Assembly: GCF_000972845.2 (NCBI RefSeq)
Contig: NC_040018.1
Coordinates: forward strand, 4,011,632 to 4,075,631
Direction of reading: 5' to 3'
Length of the DNA stretch: 64,000 nucleotides
Source: Larimichthys crocea
Lineage: Eukaryota; Chordata; Actinopteri; Sciaenidae
Position numbers and translations under genes: made by a program. Positions within the stretch are counted from its first letter, which is position 1. Every line of letters begins with the position of its first letter. Under the pieces are notes generated by a model. The model did not search any database. It was not told where the DNA came from and saw only the letters and a list, made by a program, of their open reading frames with translations. Below, in pieces: positions 33,386-45,104 of this stretch.

Positions 33386-34060
33386 ATTCCATCTTCTTAT
33401 CGACAGGGGAAACGGAGAAGGGCGGGAGAGTTTTGCTGCAGCGCTGCTTAGAATAAGGATGCTGTTGGGCAGAGAGACCGAGAGACACCGAGAGAGAGAG
33501 AGAGAGAGAGAGAGTAAGGGTGGAAAGATGGGATAGAATATCTGTATTATAGTGAAGCCAAACAGAAGCAAAATGAGTCTGGACAATGAGAGGACCAGAT
33601 GGTGGTTGGACTGTGGACTGGGCAGTGAGAGATGGAGTGTGTGGGGGGGGGACTAACTACCAGAAGGAGAGGGAGACAGATGGAGAGAATGTAAGGAGGC
33701 GAGGGAGAGGGGAGTGGTGGGTTCGTCTTTACTGCCTTTGTTCGTGTAATCTAGGTTTTTGTTGTAGCAGTATGAAAAAAACGACCGCAGTGTGGTGCGG
33801 CACAGAGTCCGAGCAGCATGGATGTAGAAACCAAGAGGATACCCGTGCACCTTGGGACCTGTGCTGAATGCAGGTGGATGAATGTGGTGCAGAGACAGGA
33901 GAGCTGGTGGAGGAGGAGGAGGAGGAGGAGGAGCAGGAGGGGATGGTGGGGGGAGGGGAGGTAGAGGGTGAGGAGGGTGAGTGAAGGATGAAGGAGGGAG
34001 CAGGGGAGACGTGGAGGTTGCAAAGAACAGGTGGGGAAACAGCAGGTGGTGAAGGGGTAA
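33386..34060. repeat. purine-rich low-complexity block
   Basis: The plus strand is strongly purine-biased. It holds (GA)n at 33490-33514, a (GGA)n run at about 33908-33938 and a G-run cluster at 33939-33968. ORFs on both strands here (33254-34265, up to 178 codons) are Ser/Pro/Leu- or Glu/Arg-rich and come from the composition. No exon is assigned. Confidence 0.7.
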
Positions 34061-37000
34061 GGGAAAAAAAAAAGTCGTGGTAACAGCTCAGGGCAGGCTG
34101 CATCATGAAGTACCTTGATGATGCTTTAATGACCCAAACGTGTTTCTTTATAGAAAATGAGCTAAAAATACATGGACTCAGAAAACCTTGATTTATTGAG
34201 AGTGACATTTCAAATGATTCCCTAATGGAGGCTGAATTTAAAATCATGCTGTCTCTGTACTTCATGAGAGCTTGACCACAGGGGCTTATATTTAACTTTG
34301 TAATAAAGTAAGAAGAGTTTATTAATATTTTCTCTGCACCCTCTCCTTGGTTTTAGCATTGAAGAGGAACCACTATGAAAAAGTTTTCATGTATAAAGCT
34401 TGGCTCTAGTGGAAGCTGCACAAAAACTGCCTCAAGTGATGGGGGTGGAGACTACAAGTGTGTGTGGAGTTAGAGAGAGGGGTGAGACCACCAGACCTCT
34501 GTAGCCCGCTCCTCGTAACTGCAGGCTTGACAAAAGAGAATGGAATTAAATTGTCCATTATGAATCTGACAATGTTCAGACAAGGCAATGCATCAATTCA
34601 TCATCAAAATCATCTTTTTTCCCCCAAATTTCTGGCAAAATTATGATTTTTAAAATCAATGTTAAAATTAAAGGCTAAACTTGAATCATAATATACTATA
34701 GGTCGTCTTTATATCAGAAAGGTAAAACTAGAAATTCCTAGATCACTGGTGGATTGGTTAATACTAGTGGATCTTGAAATCCTGAATCTGACGAGCTGCA
34801 TTCGCCGCCATTCTGACTGGAATAGAGCCAAAGCCAACACAAATGTATCTTGTTAGCTCTGATCTTGTTTAATTTTAGTGGATGGCAACATCTGGTACGG
34901 AATAAAAATGCTCTGTTTCAAATTGAGATCAAACTCTTTGTATTGTAATGTCACTGTATGCAGCAGGTACCAATGTTCTGAAATTATCCTCTCCATTTGA
35001 GTTTGAGAGACTTTCCCAAAGCCCCTCTCATTACTTTGCCAACACTGCGACTCTGATAGATTATTGTAATCTCTTGATATGATTACAGAATCTGTAGGCG
35101 AGTGGCCAAGACTTTGGAGCCAGAAGTGTTTTGGTTTTTGGTGGTAGGATGAATTGCGTTTGTTTGCGGAGAGCAAAAAGGGGCTCATCGCATTGGCTGA
35201 AATGCAGTCCCAGAATCCAACGGCTGATGACAGTTTAGCTTTTTAAAACATTTCTCTGCATTTATATGCAGATATCTGTTTATGGAGATTAGATTAAATG
35301 TCCCTCCCTCGTCTTTCTCATGTATCAGGTTGCTGAACAGATTGCAGAGGAAGTCTCAGCCTGGATGTCTGTTACAGTATCTGCTACATCGGAAACCAAG
35401 AATATCAGAAACCATTTCTCCAGAAACTTTTGTTTTCCAGTAGTGCACCCTGTATTATTCATTAGCAAAACATACTCCTTGGTTCTCTTTTCTTTCACTA
35501 TACCTTCATTTAAGAGCTCGTAAGTATTTAATTAGTATCTGATTCAAACACGAAATGGCACTATAAATTGTGGGCCAGCTTATAAAGCATTATGGATTTA
35601 ATCACTAATGGTTGTGATGTGAATAAATAAGCCATGAAACAGTGACAGGTTGTCCTCTCTGTATGAGAAATCATACAGATCTTTTTTTTCTGAAATTAAT
35701 CACACAATGGCTGGAATGTAATCTCCTATCCCATCCCATTTCCCCGCCCTTTTCTAATCACCTGTCTAATATTTTTTCCCTAATAGGTTTGATTACATTG
35801 AAAAAGGCTCAATATTGTTGTCACATTAGTCAAGCTTGTGCCATCTGTCTCTCCACACCGTGATGGAAACATGCCAAAGGATTCAGCTCGACCTTGCTAC
35901 ACCTGACACATAATGATGACTTAGTATTCAAGCATCTTCCCAAGGTATCTGAGTTATCGCCAACCTCATCATTCCCACGCACTCTTGTCTGGCCTGGCAA
36001 AAGAAGCAGAGCAACTCAGCCTCAGACACAATAATACACTCAGGAGAGATAGAGAAATTGCTTCTCGGAAGGAGACAGACGCTCGTCCAATCAATCCCAC
36101 GACAAAGCGGGGTTCCGGCTGAATCTTTCCAAGAGGCACCTCTGCCCTGTCTTTCTTTGTAGTTACCACAATGAGAATCTCAGCGGAGTCTTGTACTGAT
36201 CAAAGGCCATTCCCTCCATCTTTTAAAGAAAAATGAAGGACATCCATTCTTATTAAACCCTCTGTCGCGTTTTATTGAAACAATTGCGAGTCTTCGGGGC
36301 AGGCGTTTCGTGGTCACACAATGGGATTTGAAGTGTTACTGCAGGACGAAGCAGCCTTTAAGACAGATTTGTTAACTGTTGACAAGATAAACATGGAGAC
36401 CAAAACCAAATGTCCTCATGAAATATGCATCTTTCCAAAGGGATACGGGGCATGTTTATCTAACAGGCTGTGTGTGCTGTGAGTCCACCAGTGGCCTTAT
36501 TTTATATAATGCGAGCAAAGGCTATGATAACAAAGCCAAATGTTCTTTGCAAGCTCGTTGTGTACTTCAGCAGTTTCATCTGATACTGCATACTGCCTTC
36601 AGTGTTCCCTATGGTTTGGTACTTTCTGTACATTTCCTGCAGATACTTTGAAGTACTAGACTGCAGGACAAAGTGTGATAAGGGACTAAAACCTTGATCT
36701 CGGCTTTGAGTTCAGTCCTAATGAAATCAGGGCTGCAGCTAATGCTTTCATTGTCGTTTTGATAATAGTTATCTATTGCTTGTTAAAGATATTTCACTTT
36801 AATATTCTGTTTGTGGTCCTGGAGACCCCAGAGCCTTTAAACAGCTCAAAAAACTTACTTTTTATTGTTTTTATCAGCTGGATTCTTAACTTTATCAGAA
36901 TTACTTGTGCAACCAGTGGGACTGATTAAACCAGAATTAAAGATGTAGGTTCTTTTAGGAGCTCAATGTGCAAGAATAACCCCAGACTAACAAATTCCGT

Positions 37001-37394
37001 TTGTATCCTAACTTTCTCAGATAAAAAATAATTGCATAAAGAAATGCAATATGCATACAACCACAAACAAATGTATTTTCTTTTAGCTCCCGTCTCTTAT
37101 TCTTTGTTCTTAAGTGTTTGTGTGCACAGCCACAATCTGTGGAAGGTTTAGTCTGGTTCAGGGTTAGTTCTGTATTAATCTTCCAGGTAGCTCCAGGAAG
37201 TCCAGGGACTTTATTCACTTCATTACTTTCCTTCACAAAATATTTAAGTTCAACTAAACTGTCATATAATCATCTTTAAAAAGGATTAAACTGAAATACA
37301 TTTGCAAAACAAACAGTAAACATTCAACAGTACACAGCGACATACATACGCAGTGGCATACAGTCCCTGTTCTAGAGGTTCCCATCATAGCGTC
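34061..37394. other. intronic DNA, no gene seen
   Basis: 3.3 kb of unique-looking DNA. No exon or clear repeat is recognised apart from a degraded family N-like end near 36728 ('agggctgcagctaatgcttt'). ORFs up to 111 codons (34853-35188, minus) carry no domain that I can identify. Confidence 0.4.
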
Positions 37395-37700
37395 AGCATC
37401 ACTGACAGTGTAAAGAACGGATGGACAGTGTATGCGCGACGTCATCCACAGGTTTTTGAAGAGACATTTTGAAGCTCAGAATCTGTGGCTCTGGCCCAGA
37501 CCACGTTGGCAGTCCTGTCTCTTCTGCCTCCCGGCTAAACTAAAAATAAAGACGTGTAGACCTGAGATGGGCAGAATGATGCCTGGACGTTCAAACAAAC
37601 TGCCTGTAATGACACCCGTCATTCATGGAACTGCAGTTTTCAGTACTTCCGCATTGACTTCAGTGCACAGCAACGAAGGGTTGCTGCTTGTGAGCCACAC
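37395..37700 (+). repeat. family C interspersed repeat, internally deleted copy
   Basis: It shows 'gtgtaaagaacggatggaca', 'cgacgtcatccacaggtttt', 'ctctggcccagaccacgttg', 'gcagtcctgtctcttctgcc' and 'aaactgcctgtaatgacacc'. It then jumps directly to the 3' motif 'ggaactgcagttttcagtac' and 'ttccgcattgacttcagtgc'. The central roughly 200 bp are missing. The 140-codon ORF 37432-37854 is mostly this repeat. Confidence 0.7.
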
Positions 37701-39065
37701 TCTGCAGGGAAAAAGAAGTAACCTCATTTATCCAGGATATTTACGTCTTTTGGCCGCCTCCATTTACTCCGTTTATCAGATTTTTTCACTTGGACATGAT
37801 GTTGAGCTGATAACAAGTTTCTCCTACAGAAAATGCTGCATTATTTCTGACTAGGGTGTGATTGATTTTTATGCTCTATACTTCTCCACGTGCCCTCCCT
37901 CCCAAATCCCAGATAGGTTTATATGGATTAAGGAGTTTTATGGCAGTTTGCTCATAAGGGGTCTAACAGGGAGTTAAACCGCTCTGTGGTCTCACTGATA
38001 ATTAACATCAAAATGTAGGATAACATACTGTCTGTGAATGACTTTTGCCAAACAGAATGAAGATATATTTGTCCATGCCTCGACCATGTAACACATAAAA
38101 CATGAAATATTCCCTTGTTTGGTGTAATAACAAAGTTTTATGGTCAATTTCATCAAATGTTCAAGTGCAGGTTGTTGCGAAGGGAAGAGTTATCACTTCA
38201 ATACCTTTCTACACTCCAACCAAAGAGGTGGTAAAAGCTATTTCCAGCAGAACATGAGGGTTAATTTACAATCATATAAATCAGAGGAATGCTCACATTT
38301 AGAGGCTGGAAGCAGAGAATAATGTTGCTTGATCGACAAAAAATATTTGCAGATCATAAAAACTGGCAATTAGCTAATCATTGAATCGTTTCAGCTTGAG
38401 ATGGAATAAGCTTATTTTGTTATGTGATCATTTAGTTTGGTAGAGAGTTGTGAAGAAGAGCAAAACATGGAGGAAGAAATGCAACTGTAAAAATCACGTG
38501 TTAAAATAAGATCTCCAAATTATGCTTTTAAAAAAAAACTAAACAAAAAAAACAACAGTGCATTAGCACCTCTACCATCTGTCACGTTGATTAGACTCCC
38601 GTGTGGTTAACTGATAAATACAACAGCCAGAGATCAGCAGTTTTAATTATAGATGTTTTTTTCTCAAACGCCTGGGAAACCAATTAAGGCGTGCGTTGCA
38701 CACCCATCACACTGATGCTCTGATACATGCAGCTGCATGTGATTTCTCAGCAATCTCTCACTGACCAGAAATTATGAGACGCTGTCCTCATAACGAGATC
38801 TCTAATTTGAGTGCCACTGCTAATTGATGTGAGTAAATATTTCCTGTCATGATTCTGCATGAAGTTAATGTCTGGTCAAATTATATGAGCCAAAGATTAA
38901 TAATAGTTTTTTGTGTGGAGATGAGATAGAAACAGAAAATTTATGTTTTTACCTTGTAAATATATGTAATTTGGAAACCAAGTAACAAAGGTCTATACTG
39001 GCTCTATCTGTAACCAAACCATGATCTTCTTCAATCCTAACCAAGTTGTTTTGGTGCATAAACCA
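37701..39065. other. intronic DNA, no gene seen
   Basis: AT-rich unique-looking DNA. Poly-A type runs lie at about 38527-38552. The segment 38690-38880 looks non-repetitive and could be conserved, but nothing in the sequence proves it. Confidence 0.35.
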
Positions 39066-39067
39066 AA

Positions 39068-39500
39068 GCTTAAAGGAATAGTTTGGGGAAATAAGCATAT
39101 TGTTGTTTGTCTCTACGTGTCAGCTCTGTGATGAACAGTCGACCTGCTCACGGTATAACCAACCCCTCGCCCAATGTCTGTTGCAGTCGGCTCCAGCCAT
39201 CCATCTAGAAAATAGATGAATGGGAGCTTATTTGCCTTCTTGTCTAATACGATGATCAGAAAAATCCACTCCACTCTCATATCTGTCTGCAAACCATCTT
39301 GTACTGTAGCTACAGAGAGAATGAAAATGATTAGCCTGGCTCTGTCCAAAAGTACAAAAAGCTTCCCACCAGCATTTCTAAAGCTCACAAGTTATATATC
39401 AATTGTTAGGTACAAAAAAGTCTCCTGGAGTTTCCAGCAAGTTATTGCAGCAGGCCACAAAACAGTTGAGAACAAACCCACATAAAATGGCAAATTGTTT
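39068..39500 (+). repeat. family G repeat, split by a later insertion
   Basis: The left part 'gcttaaaggaatagtttggg', 'gaaataagcatatt' (39068-39106) and the right part 'gagcttatttgccttcttgt', 'ccactctcatatctgtctgc', 'agcctggctctgtcc', 'ccaccagcatttctaaagct' (39231-39400) belong to one fish repeat familiar to me as continuous. They are separated by a LINE-tail fragment (39107-39230). Related minus-strand fragments lie at 40310-40445 and 43535-43640. Confidence 0.6.
39107..39230 (+). repeat. LINE 3'-tail fragment (family F) nested in family G
   Basis: It has 'cagctctgtgatgaacagtc', 'gacctgctcacggtataacc', 'cctcgcccaatgtctgttgc' and 'gtcggctccagcc', ending near 'aatagatgaatggg'. A second copy at 53690-53850 has the corresponding 'cagccctgtgatgaactgag', 'gactccatcc' and 'gaccctgataaggataagaa' with a (GATG)n tail. 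Both are 3' ends of a non-LTR element. Confidence 0.6.
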
Positions 39501-39552
39501 TTACAGGGTTTTTTTTTATTTATTTTATATACAGGGTGAGATAAACCTCTGT

Positions 39553-40310
39553 GGCTGTGAAGTGAAACTATTATCAGATGTGTGAAAAACTGCAGTTCCT
39601 CAAACGTCCACTTGAGGCTGGCTACAAAACAAGTCAATCTCCATAAGCCTCTATGTTAAAATATCCAACTTCACAGCAGAAATAAACATGTTTACAGTCT
39701 GGTACAAAAAACAGTTTTGGTCTCTATAGCTAATTTCTCCGTTCATGACAACTGCACTGAGAATTTATATACAACTCACCTGTTAAAATTATGCATAATT
39801 AACCACGTGGTTGCTTTGTTTGACATGTCGGTGCCGAGGTAGCTTTTTTGTGCAACCAGGCTTTATTTAGCCCGCCTCAGGCCCACTGATGTTTTACGTC
39901 TTTGCAGATTCTTAAATTAGCCAGGAGACGAAAGAGGTAGGACTCCCAAGATGGAGACATCCAGATCCACCACACTCTTTCTGTGGGTTTGTTGTGGGTC
40001 ATCCACTAAGCAGATGAACGGCGGTTCAGTCCCCAGCTCCCCCAGTCTGCAGGTTGACGTGTCCTTGGACAAGAAACTGAACCCCTCCCGAAGGCTATAC
40101 GAAGGGTGCGTGAATGCATAGTTGGTGCCTTGCATGGCTGCTGATACCATCAGTGTATGAATGTGTGTGAATGGGTGAATGAGATATGAAGTGTAAAAGC
40201 GCCTTGAGTGGTCAGAAAGACTAGAAAGGCCATTAGAGACCATTTGCTCTGAGTTTCACAGCAGCTCTTCTGACGTCACAGATACGACTATATACGGTCT
40301 ATGGGTCTCA
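39553..40310 (-). repeat. family C interspersed repeat, interrupted by a SINE-like insertion
   Basis: In plus-strand order: 'aaaactgcagttcctcaaac', 'gtccacttgaggctggctac', 'tctccataagcctctatgtt', 'acaaaaaacagttttggtct', 'gttcatgacaactgcactga', 'gcataattaaccacgtggtt' and 'gcaaccaggctttatttagc'. After the SINE-like block at about 39975-40231, the expected family C 5' end resumes: 'gctcttctgacgtcacagat' and 'atatacggtctatggg'. This gives a relative age, because family C was present before the SINE-like unit. Confidence 0.7.
39975..40231 (+). repeat. tRNA-derived SINE-like element (family D)
   Basis: It contains a B-box-like 'ggcggttcagtccccagctc' (about 40020-40039), then 'agtctgcaggttgacgtgtc', 'cttggacaagaaactgaacc', 'gtgtatgaatgtgtgtgaat', 'gggtgaatgagatatgaagt' and 'aaaagcgccttgagtggtca', ending 'agaaagactagaaaggcc'. 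This order is typical of an abundant teleost SINE. It is inserted inside a family C copy. No intact A box was verified. Confidence 0.6.
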
Positions 40311-40445
40311 CGTGGCAATCAGTGAGTTTTTGAGGCAATGGCAGGCGAGGTTTCTGTTGACTGTTGTATCAATCTTCTCATCTAACTCTGCAAGAAAGCA
40401 AATGAGTGTATTTCTTTCTTCAAAATGTCAAACTATTACTTTCAG
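40310..40445 (-). repeat. family G repeat fragment
   Basis: Plus-strand view: 'caatcagtgagtttttgagg', 'caatggcaggcgaggtttct', 'tcaatcttctcatctaactc', 'tgcaagaaagcaaatgagtg' and 'aaaatgtcaaactattactt'. This is the reverse complement of the family G ends, with the middle deleted. Confidence 0.55.
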
Positions 40446-42355
40446 GCACCAAAGCATCCTGGTGAGAATTAGACAAAGTGGATGTGTTGGGTTAACAGAA
40501 ATGTCTCTGACAACAAGTGTCATATTAGAAAACAAATGGTTTTGGTTTTCCAACAGTTATTGAAACAATCTTGAAAGACACAGTCAGCCAGGCTGATCGC
40601 GGCGTCAGATCAGAAACCTCTTTTATGTGTCGTCCTGGAGGGAAATCACAAACAACGTGTTTTCTCCTTTAATTTGAAGGATTTAAAAGGTAATGTGTGG
40701 TTAAAAAACAAATTATAAATGTAAGGTTTGTCTATGATGTATATATATATATAGACCAATATATACATATAAATGGAGTCAGTAGGTAAACATGGTGCAG
40801 TTTTTATCACAAAAGAAGCCTTACTGAGACTATTTTTGCATATAATCACACATTTTGTGGTGTAACTCCTCGCTGCAAGGTGAAAAGACAACACTGGTAA
40901 CTAAATATATATCAAAAGAGGAACACGGCAGTTCTCACTCTTCCCGGTGTGTCGAAAATGACAAGAATCGTGGTAAAAAATAGATATTGGCAAGCAAATG
41001 AAGACATAGAAGTCGTAAGGTACATCTGTGGCAGCTGTTCACCATAGGTGGATGTGAAAGAGCTGTGAACTGCTTCTCTCTAAAATCACTGTTGGCTGCA
41101 AACTTAAATTCTTTCATTTCTTTTCACAACTCTCTGTTTTTCAGTCTGCGACATTGCTATTGTCACCAAGCTTTTATTCTACCTGTGGTGCCCATTTCTC
41201 TGTGCTCTCCCATATTTACAAAAAATAAAATAGAAGAGGTTGGAAACCGAGATGTTACAAGCAAGAAAAAGTCATTTCTCAGTATTGATCAGCAATGCTG
41301 CAAATCCCCCGCTGAAGTATCAGTTGTATTATAAAGAAAATCCCTTTTATTTTTTAATAATAGGAACAAAAATGTAGAATTGGCTCACATGCAACATGTG
41401 GAGAATTCAGAGTATATGCAGCTGTGAAGCTCACTTGAGACTAAGCAGGATTCCTAATCTGGATAATTACCGAAGTAGACAGAGTGATTGGGCAGTCAGG
41501 GGGGGGCTTTTTAATTAGGCAACATAGACTACCATTTCTTTGGAGGCTGATTGGCCCCTTGACATTCATGTATCTGATTCACTGATGAAACTGAAAATAC
41601 TTCAGCTAAATATACTGAATGCAATCGCCCTTAAATCTGGAATATTTAATTAATCAGCGCTCAGAATTATTCCTTTTCTCGAGCATGCACATCACGTTAT
41701 TGGCTCGAGGGCAGTTTCACAAACAGAACACCTTCTTCTGAGTGAAATTAGACTCGTATCATTGCGCTGGACTTCTCAGCCCAGAGGCAATTAAATCAAA
41801 TGTGATGTCCGAAAAAAACGCATTAAACAAACAATGCGTACACCTGGACTGTTGGTTTTATCACACAGCACTGTTAAAACTGTTTGCTGTGTCGGTGCTC
41901 TTTCCTGCCTGATCAGGAACTGGGCTGCGTTTGATCACTCCTCTCTCTTCCCGTGCACCAGTTTTACTTCCCCGGTGCATTCAGAGCTGTTTGAGTCTGC
42001 AAAATACAACACAACCCCCATTTTCTTTTACCCCCACGTTTCCTGGTCCGTCTTGTTCTGTTTGATGCACAGGCCTTTTGAAATATTCAGAGCTAACCCT
42101 TCCATCGTATTACCTGCGTATCCGACTGTATATGGAGGCAGTAGGCTTCCCTGCTATGCAGCTGTAGGGTGGGTGTGTATGTGGGCAGTAGAAGCTCAGA
42201 GCCCGTCTTTTATTTGATTAATCCTGTTCTTAACACAGGCTTCTATGTCCGCTCTCGGGGCAGCACCGGGCTGGTTGAGCCTGCTCAAGTCTAAGCCCGT
42301 CTCACCCCTGGTGGATTTGCCATGCTGAGAAGGCTGGTGGACACTGAGGTGATTT
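40446..42355. other. intronic DNA, possible conserved element, no gene seen
   Basis: It includes a short (TA)n at 40739-40756. The stretch 41555-41825 is repeat-free in appearance, with balanced composition and several ATTAATTAA/TTAAT words. The plus ORF 41834-42217 (127 codons) has no recognised domain and no good splice flanks. Confidence 0.35.
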
Positions 42356-42505
42356 GAATTGGTGACTGTCAGAGGAATATGACTGAGATGGGAGAAGAGA
42401 GGTGAAGAGATGAAAGGGCATGTGGATAGAGGGGGTGGGGGATCGGCTGAAGGATGACAAGGTAAAGATACAAAGGAAAGCAAAGAATTTGGGGGAGATG
42501 ACTGA

Positions 42506-42538
<33 letters not shown>

Positions 42539-42810
42539 GGAATGTGTGATTCAGTGATGAAAACTAAGAGCTAATGATGGGAAGAGAAGAGGAGGAGGAG
42601 GAGAGGTGAAACAGAACAGGGGGGAGGGGGGGCTTCAGGGAATGAGGTGTAAATGATCGTAGCGGAGGGAGGAGGAGAGGTAAGGATGTGAAAGACGGGA
42701 TAGAGCAGCACAATTAGGAAACAAGGAATTAAAATGTCAGAGAAGTCAGCTGGGACAGCAAAGTGAAGGAGTATTAAGGGGTTTATAGATGGCCCCGCTC
42801 AACTGAAGCA

Positions 42811-42850
<40 letters not shown>
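42356..42850. repeat. purine-rich block plus (CA)n microsatellite
   Basis: GA-rich DNA at 42365-42700, including an (AGAG)n run at about 42503-42540 and (GGA)n at 42590-42602, followed by (CA)n at 42814-42849. Minus-strand ORFs 42196-42483 and 42799-43062 arise from these tracts. Confidence 0.8.
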
Positions 42851-42853
<3 letters not shown>

Positions 42854-43534
42854 CGACGCTGAGTGACACAAAAGAAAACAAACACACTCGTGTCAGCATG
42901 TACGTGACAGAGAAAAGAGGGCTGCTGGAGCCTGTAGCTTGTCGGGTTTGCATCGGGACGGGAAGTGAATATAATGTAATTACAAATAAATCTGTTGATT
43001 ATGATGAAATGATTATTTGTGTAGTTTACAAAAATGTCAGGAAATAACTGGAAATGCTCCAAACAAAGAGCTTAAGGTGGGTCTAAAACTCAAAGATGTC
43101 AGCAGATCATCGCATTTGAGAATTCATTGAAGAAATGTCTAGAATGACACTTCTTTGGCCTCAGAGAGAATATGATGACCAGGTGGAGTCTGTCCGGGGA
43201 CCTCTGTTCCTCATCTCCTTTCCTGTCACCTCTCTGCTGTGAACTTTATAATAAAGGTATCCAGTATCCTGAAAAAATGTAACAACATCACACTCACCAA
43301 AGTAAGTTCAGAGATCTGTGAACACGGCATCTAAAAGGTGCAAAGGGGCAGGAGACACGAGCAGCCATGAACACATGGTGACACCTGAAATGTTGCAAGT
43401 TGTAATAAGCAAGTACTGTACGTCAAACAGTGAGATCTGTCTGTAAACTGTGACAGTGTTGTAAGGGAGATGCTATGCTGTTTCCTGGATCTGCAGAGTT
43501 TCCAGGACGTTACTACACCAACAGACAGAGACAT

Positions 43535-43640
43535 AACATGTCAATCAGTGAGTCTTTCAGATACTGGTAGGTGAGGTGTCTGAAGAGCCAAGCATACAAG
43601 TGCATTTTCCAAAATGTCAAACTATTTCTTTAAGGTTTGC
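43535..43640 (-). repeat. family G repeat fragment
   Basis: Plus-strand view: 'catgtcaatcagtgagtctt', 'agatactggtaggtgaggtg' and 'aaaatgtcaaactatttctt', matching 40310-40445. Confidence 0.45.
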
Positions 43641-45058
43641 TTGGATGTTTACAGCAGACCATTTTACAGTTTGCCTTCGTTTTATCTTCTGACATTTGGT
43701 CAAACCAGCAGTTTGTGTCAAAGACTGTCTGAATGTCTGGCTCCGTGAGTTTCTTGCCATGTCAGTTTTTTTTTGTTTTTTTTTAAGCTAGCCACCTAAA
43801 TTTTATCAATTAACTTGATGAGTATGATGTTTTAAGTGAAAGAAATTCTGATTAATGAAAGATCAAAATCAGTTTTCTGTGAATTGAGTCTCAAACTCTT
43901 CCACCCGGTCATAATCTTGATCCTAGATCGTTCTGCAAATCATTGATGATATGACAACAATGGTTAAGATTATGGATTGACTGTGGTTGGGTAAAAAAAA
44001 AAAAAAAAGCAGGGCTCAAACTCTCCACGTCTCGAAGGTCAAATGCATCCATCCACTGCCCAGCCCTCCACTGGATTACTTTCCACCTCTGCTGCATAAA
44101 GGGAACATTTTATATCTGCTCTGGATGTAAGTCATGACTTGCAGAAAACATCTGATATGATCACATCTCCTCTGATACTGGTCGGGAGTTTCAACACAAG
44201 TCGGAGCAGATTTGTGTCGGAGGATTGTGGGATATGGAGCACGGAAACTCAGCCTCCAGCCGGCCAAACGCTGCTTAACAATTCTCTGATTGAACGACCC
44301 CACCGGCCTATTTGTCACCTCTCATTCCCTCTTTTCACTTTCTCCACCCTGTCTGATTATTTTCATCTCGCTGCCCTCCCTCCTCTCTCCTGCCTCTGCC
44401 TCTGTCTTACGTCTTTTGCCTGCGACTGTATTTTGTCATGCAGTTCTCATGGGACACCCTCTACTACTCTCTCCCCTGTCTCTCCCTCTCTGCCGTCTTT
44501 CCTCCCCACCTCTCTCTCTCTTTCCATTAATTATTTCTCATGCCACTCTTGCTCTGCAGGGCAGTTCTCATTGGTCTCTCCTCCAGTTCTGATTTGTTAT
44601 GCCACTGCCATTCCCCCGTGCACGTCTCATTGGTCACTGTCCGTTGAGCTTTCTATTACGCTCTCTCTCTCTCTCGCCTTACTCCCCTCCTTCGCCTCCG
44701 CATGTTGTTTGATCTCATACTTTCGCTGTCAGAGATTTGTTTTTTCCCCACAGCATGCGACTGAGGTGTTTTTCATCTGCGACGCCTTTATCAGCACCGA
44801 AAGACTGTGCGGCATCGGCAGGCTGCGTGTGAGGCCAGCAGCTTAAGTTTTGTCCATATTTCCGTTCAGGGGGAATTATTTAGTCAGTGTTACACACACT
44901 GTGTAGATATTGCCATTTCAGTCTGTCATTAGTATCACCTGAATGCACCACAAGGCATTTTAGAAGGGCGAATGGGAATATGGGGCCATTATTGGAAAAC
45001 AGAGAAGGCATATGCTTTGTGAAATATTGCACTCCTGTTTCCCGTTAGAAGTGATTGG

Positions 45059-45060
<2 letters not shown>
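43641..45060. other. intronic DNA with pyrimidine-rich block and long open frame
   Basis: The longest open frame of the window (44139-44846 +, 235 codons) lies in a CT-rich tract (44295-44720). It is dominated by Ser, Leu, Pro and Cys, overlaps a second frame, and has no recognisable domain. I do not call it a gene. A poly(A) lies at 43994-44008 and a T-rich run at 43766-43783. Confidence 0.45.

Positions 45061-45101
<41 letters not shown>
45061..45101. repeat. (TG)n microsatellite
   Basis: About 20 uninterrupted TG units followed by 'agggagtgtgtgtgg'. Confidence 0.95.

Positions 45102-45104
<3 letters not shown>

Noticed and set aside
33729..34265. 178-codon minus-strand ORF
   Set aside because: It is built from a purine-rich/(GGA)n block and encodes long Ser/Leu/Pro runs. 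There is no domain, and it overlaps other open frames in the same DNA.
37432..37854. 140-codon plus-strand ORF
   Set aside because: Most of it is a family C repeat copy. The same sequence recurs elsewhere in frames broken by stops.
40020..40039. tRNA gene suggested by a B-box-like GGTTCAGTCCC
   Set aside because: No cloverleaf or A box was found. The context is a SINE-like repeat, not a tRNA.
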